Assembly: GCA_914767715.1 (NCBI GenBank)
Contig: OU612069.1
Span: 5,146,001 to 5,210,000 of the forward strand
Source: Membranipora membranacea
Taxonomy: Eukaryota > Bryozoa > Gymnolaemata > Cheilostomatida > Membraniporidae
DNA: 64,000 nucleotides
Direction of reading: 5' to 3'
The translations under genes were made by a program, and so were the position numbers. Positions 1-11,600 of the stretch are shown here, piece by piece. The notes under the pieces were generated by a model, which was not told the DNA's origin, ran no database searches, and saw only the letters and a program-made list of their open reading frames with translations. Every line of letters starts with the position of its first letter. Position 1 is the stretch's first letter.

Positions 1-2215
1 CATAGGTTGGTTGTCTCAAATGCCAATAATACTGATAAACCTATGGCATAAAGTAATCAAATAAAAAATAGCAATCTCTTGCCACAACTCTGGAAATTGG
101 TATTGCATGTCTTTTTCAGCATATCCACAACACTCTGAATCATCAAAATGAAAAATATTGTCCGCTGTGGCTGGCCTGTGGCTTCATTTTTGGGTGCCTA
201 ATGCTGTTTGCTGACAGAACACTAGAGTCTAGAAGTTTTTAAATATTACAACATAACGCAGTGGAATCGCTGTGTGTGCCCCTATGCGATGTATGATGGT
301 TGAGATACAATGCTTGGATGCTGCTTGAATTTACTCTGTGACAGGGATCTGCGAGATCTAGTTTCTATTATCAGTGCTAATAGTGTTGCTTGATGTGTAA
401 ATTTGCTGTAAGGTTATGATCTGGGCAAGATACTGAAACCTGGTGGCCTGAAGTTAGAAGAGGCAAGCTCATAAGACTTGACAAGTTACCTCATAGGTAT
501 TAAAAAAATTAAGAGTGTACTGTGATCACATTAACCCCCTTCATGTGTACTGAACTGCCTTAAGTAAAATAATGAATAATTTTGCCGGTCCCTGTTTTAG
601 AATCCCAATATTTCTCGGTCATGTGGAGGTTCTAAAATTACTGGTCCTTCTATCATGCCTAGGTACTTTTTATTTTCTGCTTTCACAATAAAACATGGGT
701 TCCATTTTCAAATTAGGAACAATAATCTAAGTCGGCATTCAATACTCATAATCTGATATTATTTTAAGGGATGTCATTTTAGAAGACAAGACTACAGGTT
801 CACATCAAATCTTTATTGTGATATGAATATTGTATCATTGTATTGTGCTGAGTGTGAGGCCTCTATACAATTCAATGCTTCTCATTGTTTCAACTTTTGG
901 TAAACAAAAGAATCCTTTATATGCTGCGTCTGATTCTTTCCAATAGAGGATAAATGTAGCATCTCAGCTGGCATCCAAAGTTTATATGAGAAAACTGAGA
1001 ATACATTTATATTTTAGAAATGCTGCATTAAATGAAGGGTTAATACAATAGAGTGACCCTAAATGATTCTTCTACTGACAACGTCACAAGGAGGTCACAC
1101 ACAACGCTTTTAGCGTTTGTAGAAGTGCATTTTAATTGAGTCATCTGGTTAAAAAAAGATAATATTTTGCCAACATTTCACCACGTTGTATGACATCCAC
1201 GATTTTTTGCATTCATTTCGTGGATTAAAAAGTAATTACACCACCAAGCCTGGACAATAACTTTCAATCATTTCGTGATGGTTTTTGCATCAAATTAAAA
1301 AGATGTAGGGGGAGATAAGGAGCAACCATATAAGTCACTGAGAAGCAGAAATAACATCAGGTTGATAACAAGATGCTGCTGTTTGTAAAGCAATTTTGAA
1401 ACTCGAAATCTGATCAAAATTGATTGAGTTATGTTGACAGTAAATCAATGATAATATCATTGATTACTACACCTTCCAATGACGTTGCGTTGCCTACAAT
1501 TGAGTGCCTCACTTCATATGTATAGTGTCCTGTCTAGGTTTATAATTATTAAAAAGCTGTTATCCTATTTCAATTAATCCATGTCTGTATCTTGCTCATA
1601 AAATTGGTCACAGCTAAGAGTGTCACAAGACACAAATTAGTGATATTTTGTTATCACTCGCACATACATATCTTCTGCAAATAATTGTAGGTATACTTTT
1701 GATCTTTACATGTAGGGGATGATCTAATGAAGTCATTTGGCGAACAATCAAGTGGGCCTATTGAGATTTTCAATCTTGGAATATTTTTCCATAAAGTAAC
1801 TGTTGTTATTATAATTACCTAACTATGGATTTAATTACTTCTTCTTATAAGAATAATACCGAATCTTCAAGTGTGAGATGTGGGATGGAAGTCAACAAAA
1901 GTGTTTTGATATAGAAAAGCATATTATTGCGATATGGTTATTAGATTATTTTGAGCAATAGAAGGGCTTTCGGTTAGAAGATGTGTCTTTGCCCATTTAA
2001 GCCTGCATTACAGGACTAAAATGCATTTTTACAGCACAATTTGAGCAATTGAATTTGTAAGAAGATAATTCCTAATTTAGCGATATGTTGGTCTAGACTT
2101 GTGAAACAAATAGTGGTGTGATCTTGATCAGTGCCGCAAAAAAAATGAGTTTACTATGATATTCATCGTAATATATATGTAGCAAATTGGTACATACTGA
2201 ATGCAATTATCTTCA
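1..2215 (+). repeat. A-P module, copy 1
   Basis: This is the fullest A-P copy. It starts with the A segment (CATAGGTTGGTTG at position 1, seen again near 15606 and 58771). It continues through the P landmarks: an AATGAATAA stretch near 570, a TCACAAGGAGGTCACAC stretch near 1083, and a GGGGATGATCTAATGAAGTC stretch near 1716. Direct copies occur near 9.1, 15.6, 25.7, 35.9, 41.6 and 50.3 kb. I see no long reading frame and no RNA gene in it, and all frames carry frequent stops. It is treated as noncoding repeat. Edges are approximate because they were set by eye from shared blocks. Confidence 0.8.
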
Positions 2216-3500
2216 ATAACTTGGACTATGAGCCTGTCTGCCAACATGTCTGACAAACAACAAAACCGATAAGGTGGTAACAACAGTAATCATTTTGTCT
2301 CTTTGTCCTGTGAGAGTAATTATTTTATCTTTTTATTTTTGTAAATACTTTTGAGAGAGAAACTGCTTTAGTTCATGAAATTAAGAAAGTTTAGCGGCAC
2401 ATCTAACAGTTCAATGATTCAATGACAAATCAAGCTGTGTTGATACCTTTAGTCGGTGTTGATTTTTATTTTTAAGCACTCACAACCAGGTAAGTGGCTG
2501 ACAAGATACCCGACCGTCAGCCTGTGTCCGTACGGACACAGTTGGGGGACAACCTGTACTGGTATAGACGGAAGGGCAACTTGTTTTAATTGACAGACCA
2601 ATTTTGCTGATCAGGCATGGGCGGATAGTCAAAACGGAATGCCCAACGTCTTCAGCTTGGTCCGAAGCCTTTACCGACTGGCCCCTAGTGAAATTAAATT
2701 GTTGCTAGTATGATGCCTACCTGACATTATGCTGAGAACAGCTTAAATTAAGAGATTTTATGTGCAAGTTAAAAGTCTTTATCCACAAGAAGAGATGTTA
2801 GAGCCCGTGTAAAATTTACAAAATTTTGGAGCAGTCCAGTGCTCTAAATAGCAAGATTGCTCTTGTATGATGACTGTAATGACTAAATACTTAAAAACAC
2901 CACCTGTATTACTGACCATTATTTGAGCAGACCAGAATAGACCTAGATGAGCATGCATACAATGACTGGTTCATGTTCTAGCTTGAATTTAAAAACCAAT
3001 CATAGCAATGAAGCATTTTTACATTTACTACACGTCACTTAGGCATACTTCTTGTGTTACACTTGTTAAGACAAAGAGGGGAATAAGTGACAATAACAGC
3101 AGGTACTCCCATTATTATGTCATAAGACTGATCAATGTAAACATCCCTCAATCTCTAGCCCACATTTGGTGATGCTCACTTCCTTTTGCCATCATTGATC
3201 TATGCAAAGATCTTGACAATGCGATGCCCATCGAATTAAGTCACAATAATATCGAAACAGTCTTTAAGAATCCAATCTGATCAAACACCTGTTTTCTCTT
3301 GACATACTCATTCGAGAACAAACTACTGCAGCATGTCTAGCAATCCTGTTTCAGGAGAGCGAGTTGTGAAACTGAATGAAAATGACAAAAGGAGGGGGCA
3401 TTCTTACTTGGAAAATAGCCAGTCTTGTCTTTTCTAATTAAATGAGAGCTCCAATTCAGGATTGATTAATCAAACTTAATTGAATTGTGTGCATGATAGA
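2216..3500 (+). repeat. X module, copy 1
   Basis: The module begins with a GAGCCTGTCTGCCAACATG block and carries a more GC-rich core at about 2490-2700. A perfect 18-bp palindrome lies at 2523-2540. A GACCTA direct repeat near 2938-2947 precedes a GCATGC stretch. Copies occur near 10.4, 17.9, 27.9 and 52.3 kb, and a fragment near 43.3 kb. Short frames differ between copies, so coding is unlikely. Confidence 0.75.
2523..2540. repeat. perfect 18-bp palindrome in X
   Basis: TGTGTCCGTACGGACACA equals its own reverse complement. Other X copies keep a weaker version, for example GTGTCCATGCGGACAC near 52.6 kb. It could form a short cruciform or hairpin. The function is unknown. Confidence 0.85.
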
Positions 3501-4070
3501 TATTTGTAGAGTTTCCGAACAAAAATATATATAAGCAAAAGGAAGTTAAATATTAAATCAAAATCAGACTTCCCAATTTTAGGTTCTTCTCAAAAGACAG
3601 TTAGTCAAATTTATCCCTGTTGTCAGGGGAATACCACGGCCACTGGGATTTAATAAAAACACTGAAAGGCAATAAATCTATTACAAAATGGGTGCTCAAT
3701 CAGTCTGTGTCCCAATCCCAATGTTTCTGTCCAGTGACCAGCAATGCATTATAAGTAACACCAAACAATACTGAATATACTGAAAATATGACTGTGTATA
3801 CAGAAGCCTACTGTATCAGCCGAATGATTACTGAAAATAAGCGAATGCTCTCATAAATGATTGATCCTACTAATCTGTGACTTTCACTTGATAGTTGTAT
3901 CATCACAAAATGCAGGGGTGTTTCTTAGATCAAATAATCATTGATATACAGGCAGCTGAATAGAGTGCTATATTGTGGATTTAAGGTTGATTGTATGAAA
4001 TTTATCCCCTTGGTTTACAAGATTGTGCCAATTTCTTACCTCAACAGGTACTTTTAAATTAATCCTTATT
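3501..4070 (+). repeat. Y module, copy 1 (internally shortened)
   Basis: It contains GGCCACTGGGATTTAATAAA near 3639 and CAGTGACCAGCAATGCATTA near 3732. Compared with the copies at 11.6, 18.7 and 53.5 kb it lacks the segment with CATCTAACATGTCAGCTC. No gene is recognised. Confidence 0.7.
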
Positions 4071-4900
4071 AATAAATGTTTTATTTGGCTTCGTGAAATA
4101 TTAATAGAATGAAAACAGAATTAACACGGTATCAAGAAATTCGCATGTGAAGTTTTTTGATGCGAAAGTTTACAAGATCACTTTGCAGTGAGGGTAAGCC
4201 AAAGACTAACTGAGTACTACATTGATAGTTCATTACTTGCCACAGGGCCAACTGATACCTAATGTAACTACAGCTGCTATCCCGACAAATTCAATACAAA
4301 TTCAACTCGACTTGTTTTTTTCAGGCATGACCTCATCTTGGCCGACAACTGTAATGTAAAATGAGCAGTTATTCTTTTTTTTTCAGTTAACGCTTTTGTT
4401 GTTACAGCTCATGCCCGCCCCATCAATTTTTGATTGTTTTACTCGTTTGATAATTTTCCAATCAAGTTTTACCTAAAACACGCCACCGAGACCAGTAAAT
4501 TAATTAATTTGTAAGGCCCAGTTATAGGGGAGGGGGGGACTTACAGCGCCTCTGTCAAACCCAAAAAGCTTCATCTCTTTAACCCAAAAACGTTTATTTG
4601 GTGTTCCACTGCGCTGCGCATCTGGAAGCTGAAAATCCCTCTTGATTAGGAAGCCTTAACCTAAGCAACCCTGATTATCACAATAAGCAACATTTTAAAT
4701 GATTTAGATTTATTTATGATTATAATCTTAGCAATCTTAGAAGTTGTGCCCGTTTCAGATTTTCTTAAGGATGTCAAATAACTCTATTTCAGTAAAAAAA
4801 GTGATCATACTTGATAGTAGTCGGCTACATTTTAGTAATTGCTACGGGAAATACACCCTAGGCATCGTACTTTTGAACTTGAGATGACTAAATGGTATTG
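4071..4900 (+). repeat. Z module, copy 1
   Basis: The landmarks are CTTCGTGAAATATTAATAG near 4090, a G-run near 4530-4541, CCACTGCGCTGCGCATC near 4606 and CAACCCTGATTATCACAAT near 4666. Copies lie at 19.4, 54.5 and 59.4 kb. A relic reading frame at about 4128-4258 resembles the open frame at 54510-54725 but is broken here by stops. Confidence 0.7.
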
Positions 4901-5560
4901 GAAATCTCAGTTTATCTTACTCTTTACCAGAAAGTGATGACGATGAATGGAGTCATTTGCCCAATAATCAAGTTATTGATGTTCCTAAACTCGTTTGGCA
5001 GATCAAGCAATATTTATCAAGCTGGTCTACATGGCCATACAGAGCAGCACAAACCTTTCTTGCACTAATTAACAACTGTTCAAGGCTGTGAATGCCTTCC
5101 CAAAACTCTCCTGATTTGATGACTGCTGGCCTGATTCATGCCTTGGTTGTATTGCTATTTAGGTGAAATGAGATTTTCAGTCCAAGAATATTTCTTGCCA
5201 AAGTAATTGTTATTATTATGATTACCAAATTCTAGATTCACTTAGTTATTTTTATAAATACAGGATTTTCAAGTGGGAGATGTGGAGTGAACGCCATCAC
5301 AAATATTTTCAAGAATTAATATCAAAAAACATATTATTGTGATAAAATTATGGTTATTTAAGTACTGCACAACTATCCGGTAGAAACTGTGTCGTTTGCT
5401 TATTTAAGCCTGCATGACAAGAATAAGTACCATTTTCAACAGCATGATAAGAGCGTTTGAATTTGTAAGAACAGAATTCCTAATTTGGCAATACGTGGGT
5501 GTAGACTTATGATACAGATAGTAGTTTGAACTTGATCTGTATTATTGAACCTTATCGGAA
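4901..5560 (+). repeat. D module, copy 1
   Basis: D is a diverged paralogue of the second half of P: both contain TTCAAGTGGGAGATGT followed by a TTTAAGCCTGCAT block. This copy holds a 46-codon open frame (about 4955-5092) starting SHLPNNQVIDVPKLVWQIKQ and ending at a stop shared with the copies at 20.3, 55.4 and 60.4 kb. Differences between copies fall at all codon positions, so retained openness may simply reflect recent duplication. Confidence 0.65.
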
Positions 5561-6505
5561 CAGACCTAGATGAACATGCATGCAATGGCTGGTTCATGCA
5601 ACATAGTTAAATATAAAAAAAACGCTCAATTCATCCTTTTATTAACTAATATGGCACTTATATGTTTTTGTGACACCCCTATTAAGAGAATAATAGGGGA
5701 ATGAGTGACAAAACCGTAGGCTGATCAGTTTAAACATTCCTCCATCTCTAGTCCAAAATTTGTGAAACTCACATCTTTTTGCAATCATTGTTTTAAGTAT
5801 CTGATGGTTATCATTTATCAAGTCTCCCCTGCGTACTTAACAGACCTTGAAAGAAATACTCATGGTGACTTGATATGGTCAATTTAACCAACCCCCTGGG
5901 AAAGAGGTGTGTGTGTGTTGGGTAGTGCCCACATACCAAGACCTGGTTACATTTTCTAAAAACACAAAGGGGCAAATTAAAACTGTATTAAAAGTTATAC
6001 AATGCACCCCTTGTTTTACTGAACCATCATATCCAAACAGAACTAAATACACCTAAATGAACATGCATGTCATGGCTGGTTATATGCCGCAAGTTTTCAA
6101 TTAAATAACCAGTCATCCTCATATTACCTACATGGCACTAAGATGTACTTCTTGTGTAACGATTGTTTAGACAAAATATAGGGGAACAAGTTCAATAAAT
6201 GCAGGAACTCTCATTGATAGGTCATAAGACTTTTCAGTTTTAACATTTCCCCACCTCTAGCCCAAATTTTAAGAGGCTTACTTAAATTTGCAATCATTGA
6301 TTTAAGATTCATGTGTTGCCTATGCAACGTCAATGGAACTAAATCACAATATATTGAAGCAGTCTTTTAGAAACAAGTCTTTGGTTTGGTCAATCACTTA
6401 TATTCTCTTGACATACTCATCCGAGAACAAAATACTGCAGCCTGTCTAGCAATCATGTATTAGGAGAGCAGGTTGTGGTGCTGTTGAGATATTTGAATAC
6501 TAGAT
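5561..6505 (+). repeat. C' module, copy 1
   Basis: It includes two partial tandem versions of the GAACATGCATG(C/T)AATGGCTGGTT block, near 5572 and 6059. It ends with the ATTTGAATACTAGATGCACA site at about 6494. That site is the empty counterpart of the retrotransposon insertion at 44113. C' is related to X but more diverged. No gene is seen. Confidence 0.65.
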
Positions 6506-7124
6506 GCACAAAAATGACAAAAAGAGAAGGTAACGTTAATTATAAAATGTCCAGTTATGTCTATTCTCTTTACATGAGAGCTCCAATTCAGATTCGATCA
6601 ATGAAACTTAATAGATGATCAATTTTGAATTGTGTGCACAATAAATGTTGCTAATATTGTCAATTTTTTAATATCAAATCGTAATATGATTGCATATGTA
6701 TGTGCTTTCATTTCCCTTTCGCCTAATTAAATCAATGATGCACCAACTAAACTATTTGCACTTAAAACGGGAGTTCCCAATTTTGAGTTTTCCTCAAAGG
6801 AAAGTTAGTGCAATGCGGTCAGACCAATTTTGTCCTGAACTCTTTTAGCGCCGCTGTAGGGAAGCTCAAAGGTACTACTGTTGCAAGCATCTGACTCACA
6901 TGTTTGTTTCAGATATTCATAGGTATTTCTAGTCATGCAAGTTAGGTGATTCAGATGTGAAACTCAATCTATAATTGCTGACTAAAAATATAGACTTAAT
7001 ATGTTAGTATAAATGCTTAATTAAACTTGTTTTCTTGTGATGAATGTTATGCGATTCAATTTATCAGTCCATAATGACATCATTTCACTCCATCAATAAA
7101 AAATGTGGAATATTCACTAGCCTT

Positions 7125-7435
7125 AGCTTCTGACTGGTATAATTGTGATGCATTGATACTCGATGCATTAAAGACAGATGTTATGACAGTGTCCTGTTTT
7201 GATTTTGAGTTGATTTTCTCTAACTAATTTTTCAGGGCATGTTGTCCTCAAACATTCTGACAAATTTAAATATTTGGAAGTAATTTTAGATTAAAATATG
7301 AGTTTTAAATCCCATGTCAATGAGATAAAACAAAACCCAACCCAGTCATAGCAAACCTTAGGAGAATTCACCATACTCAGAGGGAACAAACTAATTGTAC
7401 TAAAAGTCTGATATACTACTGTTGCAAGCATCTGA
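7125..7435 (+). pseudogene. decayed non-LTR retrotransposon RT fragment
   Basis: A plus-strand frame with stops and shifts reads SDKFKYL, then VILD, then NMSFKSHVNEIK. These are hallmarks of the region after the catalytic core of non-LTR reverse transcriptases, where F-K-Y-L-G-V-x-L-D is common. Upstream, a LDA-KTDVMT stretch matches the LNASKT-type motif that precedes it in such proteins. The relic ends within about 10-30 bp of the donor site of the minus-strand LRR exon, so in that gene it would be antisense intron sequence. It lacks the catalytic region. Confidence 0.7.
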
Positions 7436-7440
7436 CTCAC

Positions 7441-7581
7441 CTCTCCGGAAGGCAAGTTAATCCACAGTAACGTGCATCTATACTCTTCAATGATGGAATT
7501 TTCCCCAATCCTGCAGGTAGTGTCTGTAGGCCCGTATTGCCAAAGAGGTTTAACGACTCCAGTCCTGGCAGTTTGCAGATG
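7441..7581 (-). CDS. LRR exon 1 (two leucine-rich repeats)
   Basis: This 141-bp internal exon reads, on the minus strand, from a CCACAG acceptor (CAG at 7582-7584) to a GTGAGT donor (7435-7440). The frame is C + 46 codons + AG, so joins create serine. It reads ICKLPGLESLNLFGN, then GLQTLPAGLGKI, then PSLKSIDARYCGLTCLPE: two repeats with the L-x-x-L-x-L-x-x-N and C-G-L-T-x-L-P signatures. LRR proteins bind ligands or partners through the concave beta face. The variable residues here (N-L-F-G and A-R-Y) fall on that face. A longer open frame overlaps it in another register but carries no LRR pattern. The family is unassigned; LRR identity is strong, membership of an expressed gene is inferred. 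Confidence 0.85.
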
Positions 7582-7699
7582 CTGTGGTGGATAAATAAAA
7601 TATGTTAAAATACCATGCAATACTGCTTGTCAGTTGATGGAGCAAACACAATTGAGCAACGCATTCTATTAATAGGAGAAAGTTTCAGATTGATCAATT

Positions 7700-8165
7700 A
7701 CCCATGTAAGTTGTAACTATCAGATATAGATAAATGTATGAATTTTAACTCCCATGTCAAAGAGATTAAATGAAAGCTAACCCAATCATAGTAAAGTTTG
7801 AGAGAAGACGTAAGTTTTTGAATGAAACCGTACCTGCAGTCGTGTACACAGGGTAAATAAAACCAAAGATTGAGTATAACCTTATTGCTCTAATTAATAT
7901 ATCTAAAAGAGTCCTCAGAGTCGATAGCAGATGTTTAAACATCATAAATCTAAATTGACTTAAACTTAGCAAAAGCAAAAGCATATCAATTTCATCATCA
8001 AGCGGTACCATTATTTATACCTTTTAACCGTTTTCAAACTGACTTGAATTGGTTTCACTAGTGAACTTTGGTGCCAAATTATTTAATGACTTGCCTCTGA
8101 CCATTAAGCTGTGCCCTGAGCTGAAATTATTCAAGTTAGACGTCAAAATCCTAAAATTCTAAAAT
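7700..8165 (+). pseudogene. decayed non-LTR RT C-terminal relic
   Basis: The frame, with shifts and stops, reads MNFNSHVKEIK (near 7738), then KRVLRVDSRCLNII-like sequence, then NFGAKLFNDLPLTIK (about 8063-8107) followed by LCPELKLFKLDVK. The G-A-K-L-x-N-x-L-P block followed by S/C-P-x-L-x-x-F-K is typical of the extreme C-terminus of CR1-group non-LTR elements. It belongs to the same family as the relic on the other side of the LRR exon but overlaps it in content, so the two are separate copies rather than one interrupted element. Confidence 0.75.
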
Positions 8166-8300
8166 TTTCAACTGTAAAATCTATATTTTTTACGTTTTGG
8201 TTTTCCTAGTAGTTCAAACACACTTTCATTATTGATTCTTTTAAAAAAATTCTTGGTACCCGGATTTTGGACCATATTCCCTCGACTCAGATTATTTTAA

Positions 8301-9000
8301 TCTTCAAGAGAAAGGGATGACGTAATTCGTTTGGCAGATCACACAAAATCAGGCTGGCCTACATCGCCATACAGAGAAGCACCAACTTTTCTTGCACCAA
8401 TAAACATCCTGAAACTCTATTGATTTGATGACTGCTGGCCAAGTCATACAGTCCTAGGGTATAATGCTATGTAGGCCTATTGAGATTTTCAATCCAAGAA
8501 TATTTCTTGCCAAAGTAATTGTTATTATAATATTTACCAAATTATGGATTTACTTAGTTGTTTCTATAAATACAGAATGTTCAAGTGGGAAATGTGGAGT
8601 GGAAGTTAACATAAACATTTTCCTGAATTGATATTGAAAACAATATTATTGCGCTATGGTTATGAGAGTAATGTACAGCTTTCGGTTAGAAAATGTGCCG
8701 TTCCCTTATGTAAGCCTGCAGGACAAGAATAATAATACCATTTTTAAGGGCATGATTAGATCGTTGGAATTTGTAAGAACACAATTCCTATTTCAGCAAT
8801 ATGTGGGTGTAGACTTGTGATACAGATAGTGGTGTGAACTTGATTTATTATTATTTTTATTTATTGTGATATTCATTGTCTCTTTGAGCCAATTGTTACA
8901 TATTAAATGCAATTACTTTCAGTTACATTGATTATGAGCCTGCCTGCCAGCATGTCTGAAAATCAACAAACCTACTCAGGTGGTTACAACTGTGACAAAA
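8301..9000 (+). repeat. D module, copy 2 (damaged)
   Basis: The 46-codon frame seen in other D copies is destroyed here: sequence between the conserved GATGACGTAATT and CGTTTGGCAGATCA is deleted, and the frame shifts again later. From about 8490 it follows D closely. It lies directly downstream of L copy 1, so D flanks L on both sides in this unit. Confidence 0.65.
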
Positions 9001-9095
9001 TTTAATATAACCTTATTGCTCTACTTAATATATCTAAAAGAGTCCTAAGAGTTGATAGCAGATGTTTAAACATCATGAATCTAAATTATCTAGGT
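9001..9095 (+). pseudogene. sliver of the old RT relic
   Basis: About 90 bp matching the AATATATCTAAAAGAGTCCT segment of the RT relic at 7.9 and 15.0 kb. It encodes ISKRVLRVDSRCLNI-like residues. It joins D directly to P and marks a recombination junction. Confidence 0.6.
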
Positions 9096-10390
9096 ATTAA
9101 GGCAGGTATTAGGTATTGAAAAAAAGTGTACTGTGATCACATTAACCCCTCTGTACTGAAATGACTTAGGTAAAAATAATGAATAAATCTGCCAGACCAT
9201 GTTTTAGAATCCCAATATTTCTCTGTCATGTAGAGGTTTCTAAAATCACTGGTTCTTCTATCATACCTAGGTACTCTTTATATTCTGCTTTCGCAATTAA
9301 ATATGGGTTCCATTTTCATATTACGAACAAAAATCTAATCTGGACAAAAACTTTCAATCATTCTGTGATGGTTTCTGCATCAAAGTTAAAAAATGTCGGG
9401 GGAGATAAAGAGGAAACCACATAAGTCAGTGAGAACCAGAAATAACATCAAGTTGATAACAAGATGCTGCTGTTTGTAAAGCAATTTTGAAACTCGAAAT
9501 CCGATCAAAATTGATTGAGTTATGAAGATAAAACCTGAATTGTTGACAATAAATCAATGATAATATCATTGCTTACTGCACCTTCCAATGACAATGCTTT
9601 GCCCACAATTGAGTGCCTCACTTCAGCTGTATGTAGTGTCCTGTCTAGGTTTATAATTAAGTCTTTTGGTGCAATTGATTATGTTACAAAAATTAATAAA
9701 AGTTTGTTATCATATTATTTCAATTAAGGTGCAATAATCTAGTATTTCCCCTAAAATATACATATCCGTGATAATTTATAATAATTTAGTTGGGGGACAA
9801 AATGACATGCTGCTAGATATTTTGTTATCACTCTCAAATACAAACTTTCTGCAAATAAGTGTAGGTGTACTCTTAATCTTTACCAGTAGGGGATGCTCTA
9901 ATTAAGTCATTTGCCGAACACTCAAGTAGGCCTGTTGAGAATTTCAATCTCGGAATATTTTTTCATAAAGTAAATGTTATTATTATAATTACCTAACTAT
10001 GGATTGAATTATTTCTTTTTATAAGAATAATACGGAATCTTCAAGTGGGAGATGTCGGATGGAAGTCAACAAAACTATTTCGATATAGAAAAACATATTA
10101 TGGTGATATGGTATGGAGTGTTTTGAGCAATAGTAGGGATTTTGGTTAGAAGATGTGTCTTTGCCCATTTAAGCCTGCATTACAAGACTAAAATCCATTT
10201 TTTACAGCACAATTGGAGCAATTGAATTAGTAAGAAGATACTTCCTAATTTAACGATATCTTGGTGTAGACTTGTGAAACAGATAGTGGTGTGAACTTGA
10301 TCAGTGCTGCCAAAAAAATGAGTTTACTATGGTATTCATTATATATATGTAGCAAATTGGTATATATTGAATATAATTATTTTCAATAAC
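9096..10390 (+). repeat. P module, copy 2 (A segment missing)
   Basis: It starts abruptly inside A at AGGTATTGAAAAA near 9110 and then follows P. A stretch from about 9930 onward is almost identical to 27.4 kb and beyond. An 81-codon open frame at 9179-9424 is not kept in most copies and shows no known domain, so it is not called a gene. Confidence 0.7.
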
Positions 10391-11600
10391 TTGGACTATG
10401 GGCCTGTCTGTTCACATGTCTGACAAGCAACAAAACCGATAAAGTAATAACAACAGTAATTATTTTGTCTTTTTGTAATGTGACAGTGATTATTTTCTCT
10501 TTTTGTTTTTGTAAATACTCTTGAGAGAGAAACTGCTTTAGTTCATAAAATTAAGAAAGTGTAGCGGCACATCTGGCAGTTCAATGATTCAATGAAAAAT
10601 CAATATGTGTTGATTGATACCTTTAGTCCGTGACACCGGACACAATTGGGCGGACAACCTGTACTGGACCGGTATAGACGGAAGAGCAACTTGTTTTATT
10701 GGACTGACTAATTTTGCTGAACAGGCATGTGCGGATAGTCAAAACGGAATGCTAAACTTCTTCAGCTTGATCCGAAGCCTTTACTGACTGGCCCCTAGTG
10801 AAATTTAATTGTTGCTAGCATGGTGCCTAGTTGACATTATGCTGCGAACAGCTTAAATTAAGAGACTTTATGTGCCAGTTAAAAGAAGAGATGCTAGAGC
10901 CCCTGTAAAATTTATACAAATTTGGAGCAGTCCAGCGCTCTAAATAGCGAGATTGCTCTTGTAAGATGACTGTAATGACTAAATACTTGAAGACACCACC
11001 TGTATTACTGACCCTTATTTGAGCAGACCTAAATAGACCTAGATGACCATGCATGCAATGACTGGTTCATGTTCTAGCTTGAATTCAAACTCCGATCATA
11101 GCAAGCAAGCATTTTCACACTTACTACACGGCACTTAGACATACTTCTTGTGTTACACTTGTTTAGACAAAGAGCGGAATAAGTGAAAATAACAGCAGGT
11201 ACTCCCATTATTATGTCATAAGACTGATCAGTGTAAACATCCCTCAATCTCTAGCCCACATTTGTTGATACTCACTTTCTTTTGCCATCATTAATCTAAG
11301 CCAAGATCCTGCCAATGCGACGCCCATCGAATTAAGTCACGATATATCGAAACAGTCATTCAGAAACCAATCTGATCAAACACCTGTTTTCTCTTGACAT
11401 ACTCATTTGAGAACAAACTACTGCGGCCTGTCTAGCATTCCTGTTTAAGGAGAGCGAGTTGTGAAACTGCATAAAAATGACAAAAAGAGGAGGCAATCTT
11501 ACTTGGAAAATATCCAGTCTTGTCTTTTCTCTTTACAAGAGAGCTCCAATTCAGAATCGATTAATCAAACTTAATGTAGACGATCAATTGAATTGTGTGC
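10391..11600 (+). repeat. X module, copy 2
   Basis: It is nearly identical to 27.85-28.92 kb up to about 11460, where the partner switches into L. A direct repeat AGACCT-AAAT-AGACCT lies at 11025-11040. The palindrome core is reduced to GTCCGTGACACCGGACAC near 10627. Confidence 0.7.

Larger units (their letters stand above)
6506..8300 (+). repeat. L module, copy 1 (carries an LRR exon)
   Basis: The order on the plus strand is: a lead segment; an orphan copy of the exon donor flank (ACTCAC at 6894-6899) without an exon; an RT relic; the minus-strand LRR exon; a short intronic segment; and a second RT relic that ends near 8150. Homologous modules lie at 13.6, 28.9, 30.5, 44.7 and 56.9 kb. The TTTTTACGTTTTGGTTTTCC tail near 8186 recurs near 15367 and, slightly changed, near 58535. 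Confidence 0.75.

Noticed and set aside
2868-2918. Possible C/D-box snoRNA (ATGATGA ... CTGA) in X
   Set aside because: There is no terminal stem around the boxes, no clear internal D'/C' pair and no host gene context.
10827-11054. 75-codon minus-strand frame with a near-identical twin at 28285-28512
   Set aside because: The match is explained by near identity of the whole 1.5-kb DNA block. Other X copies break the frame.
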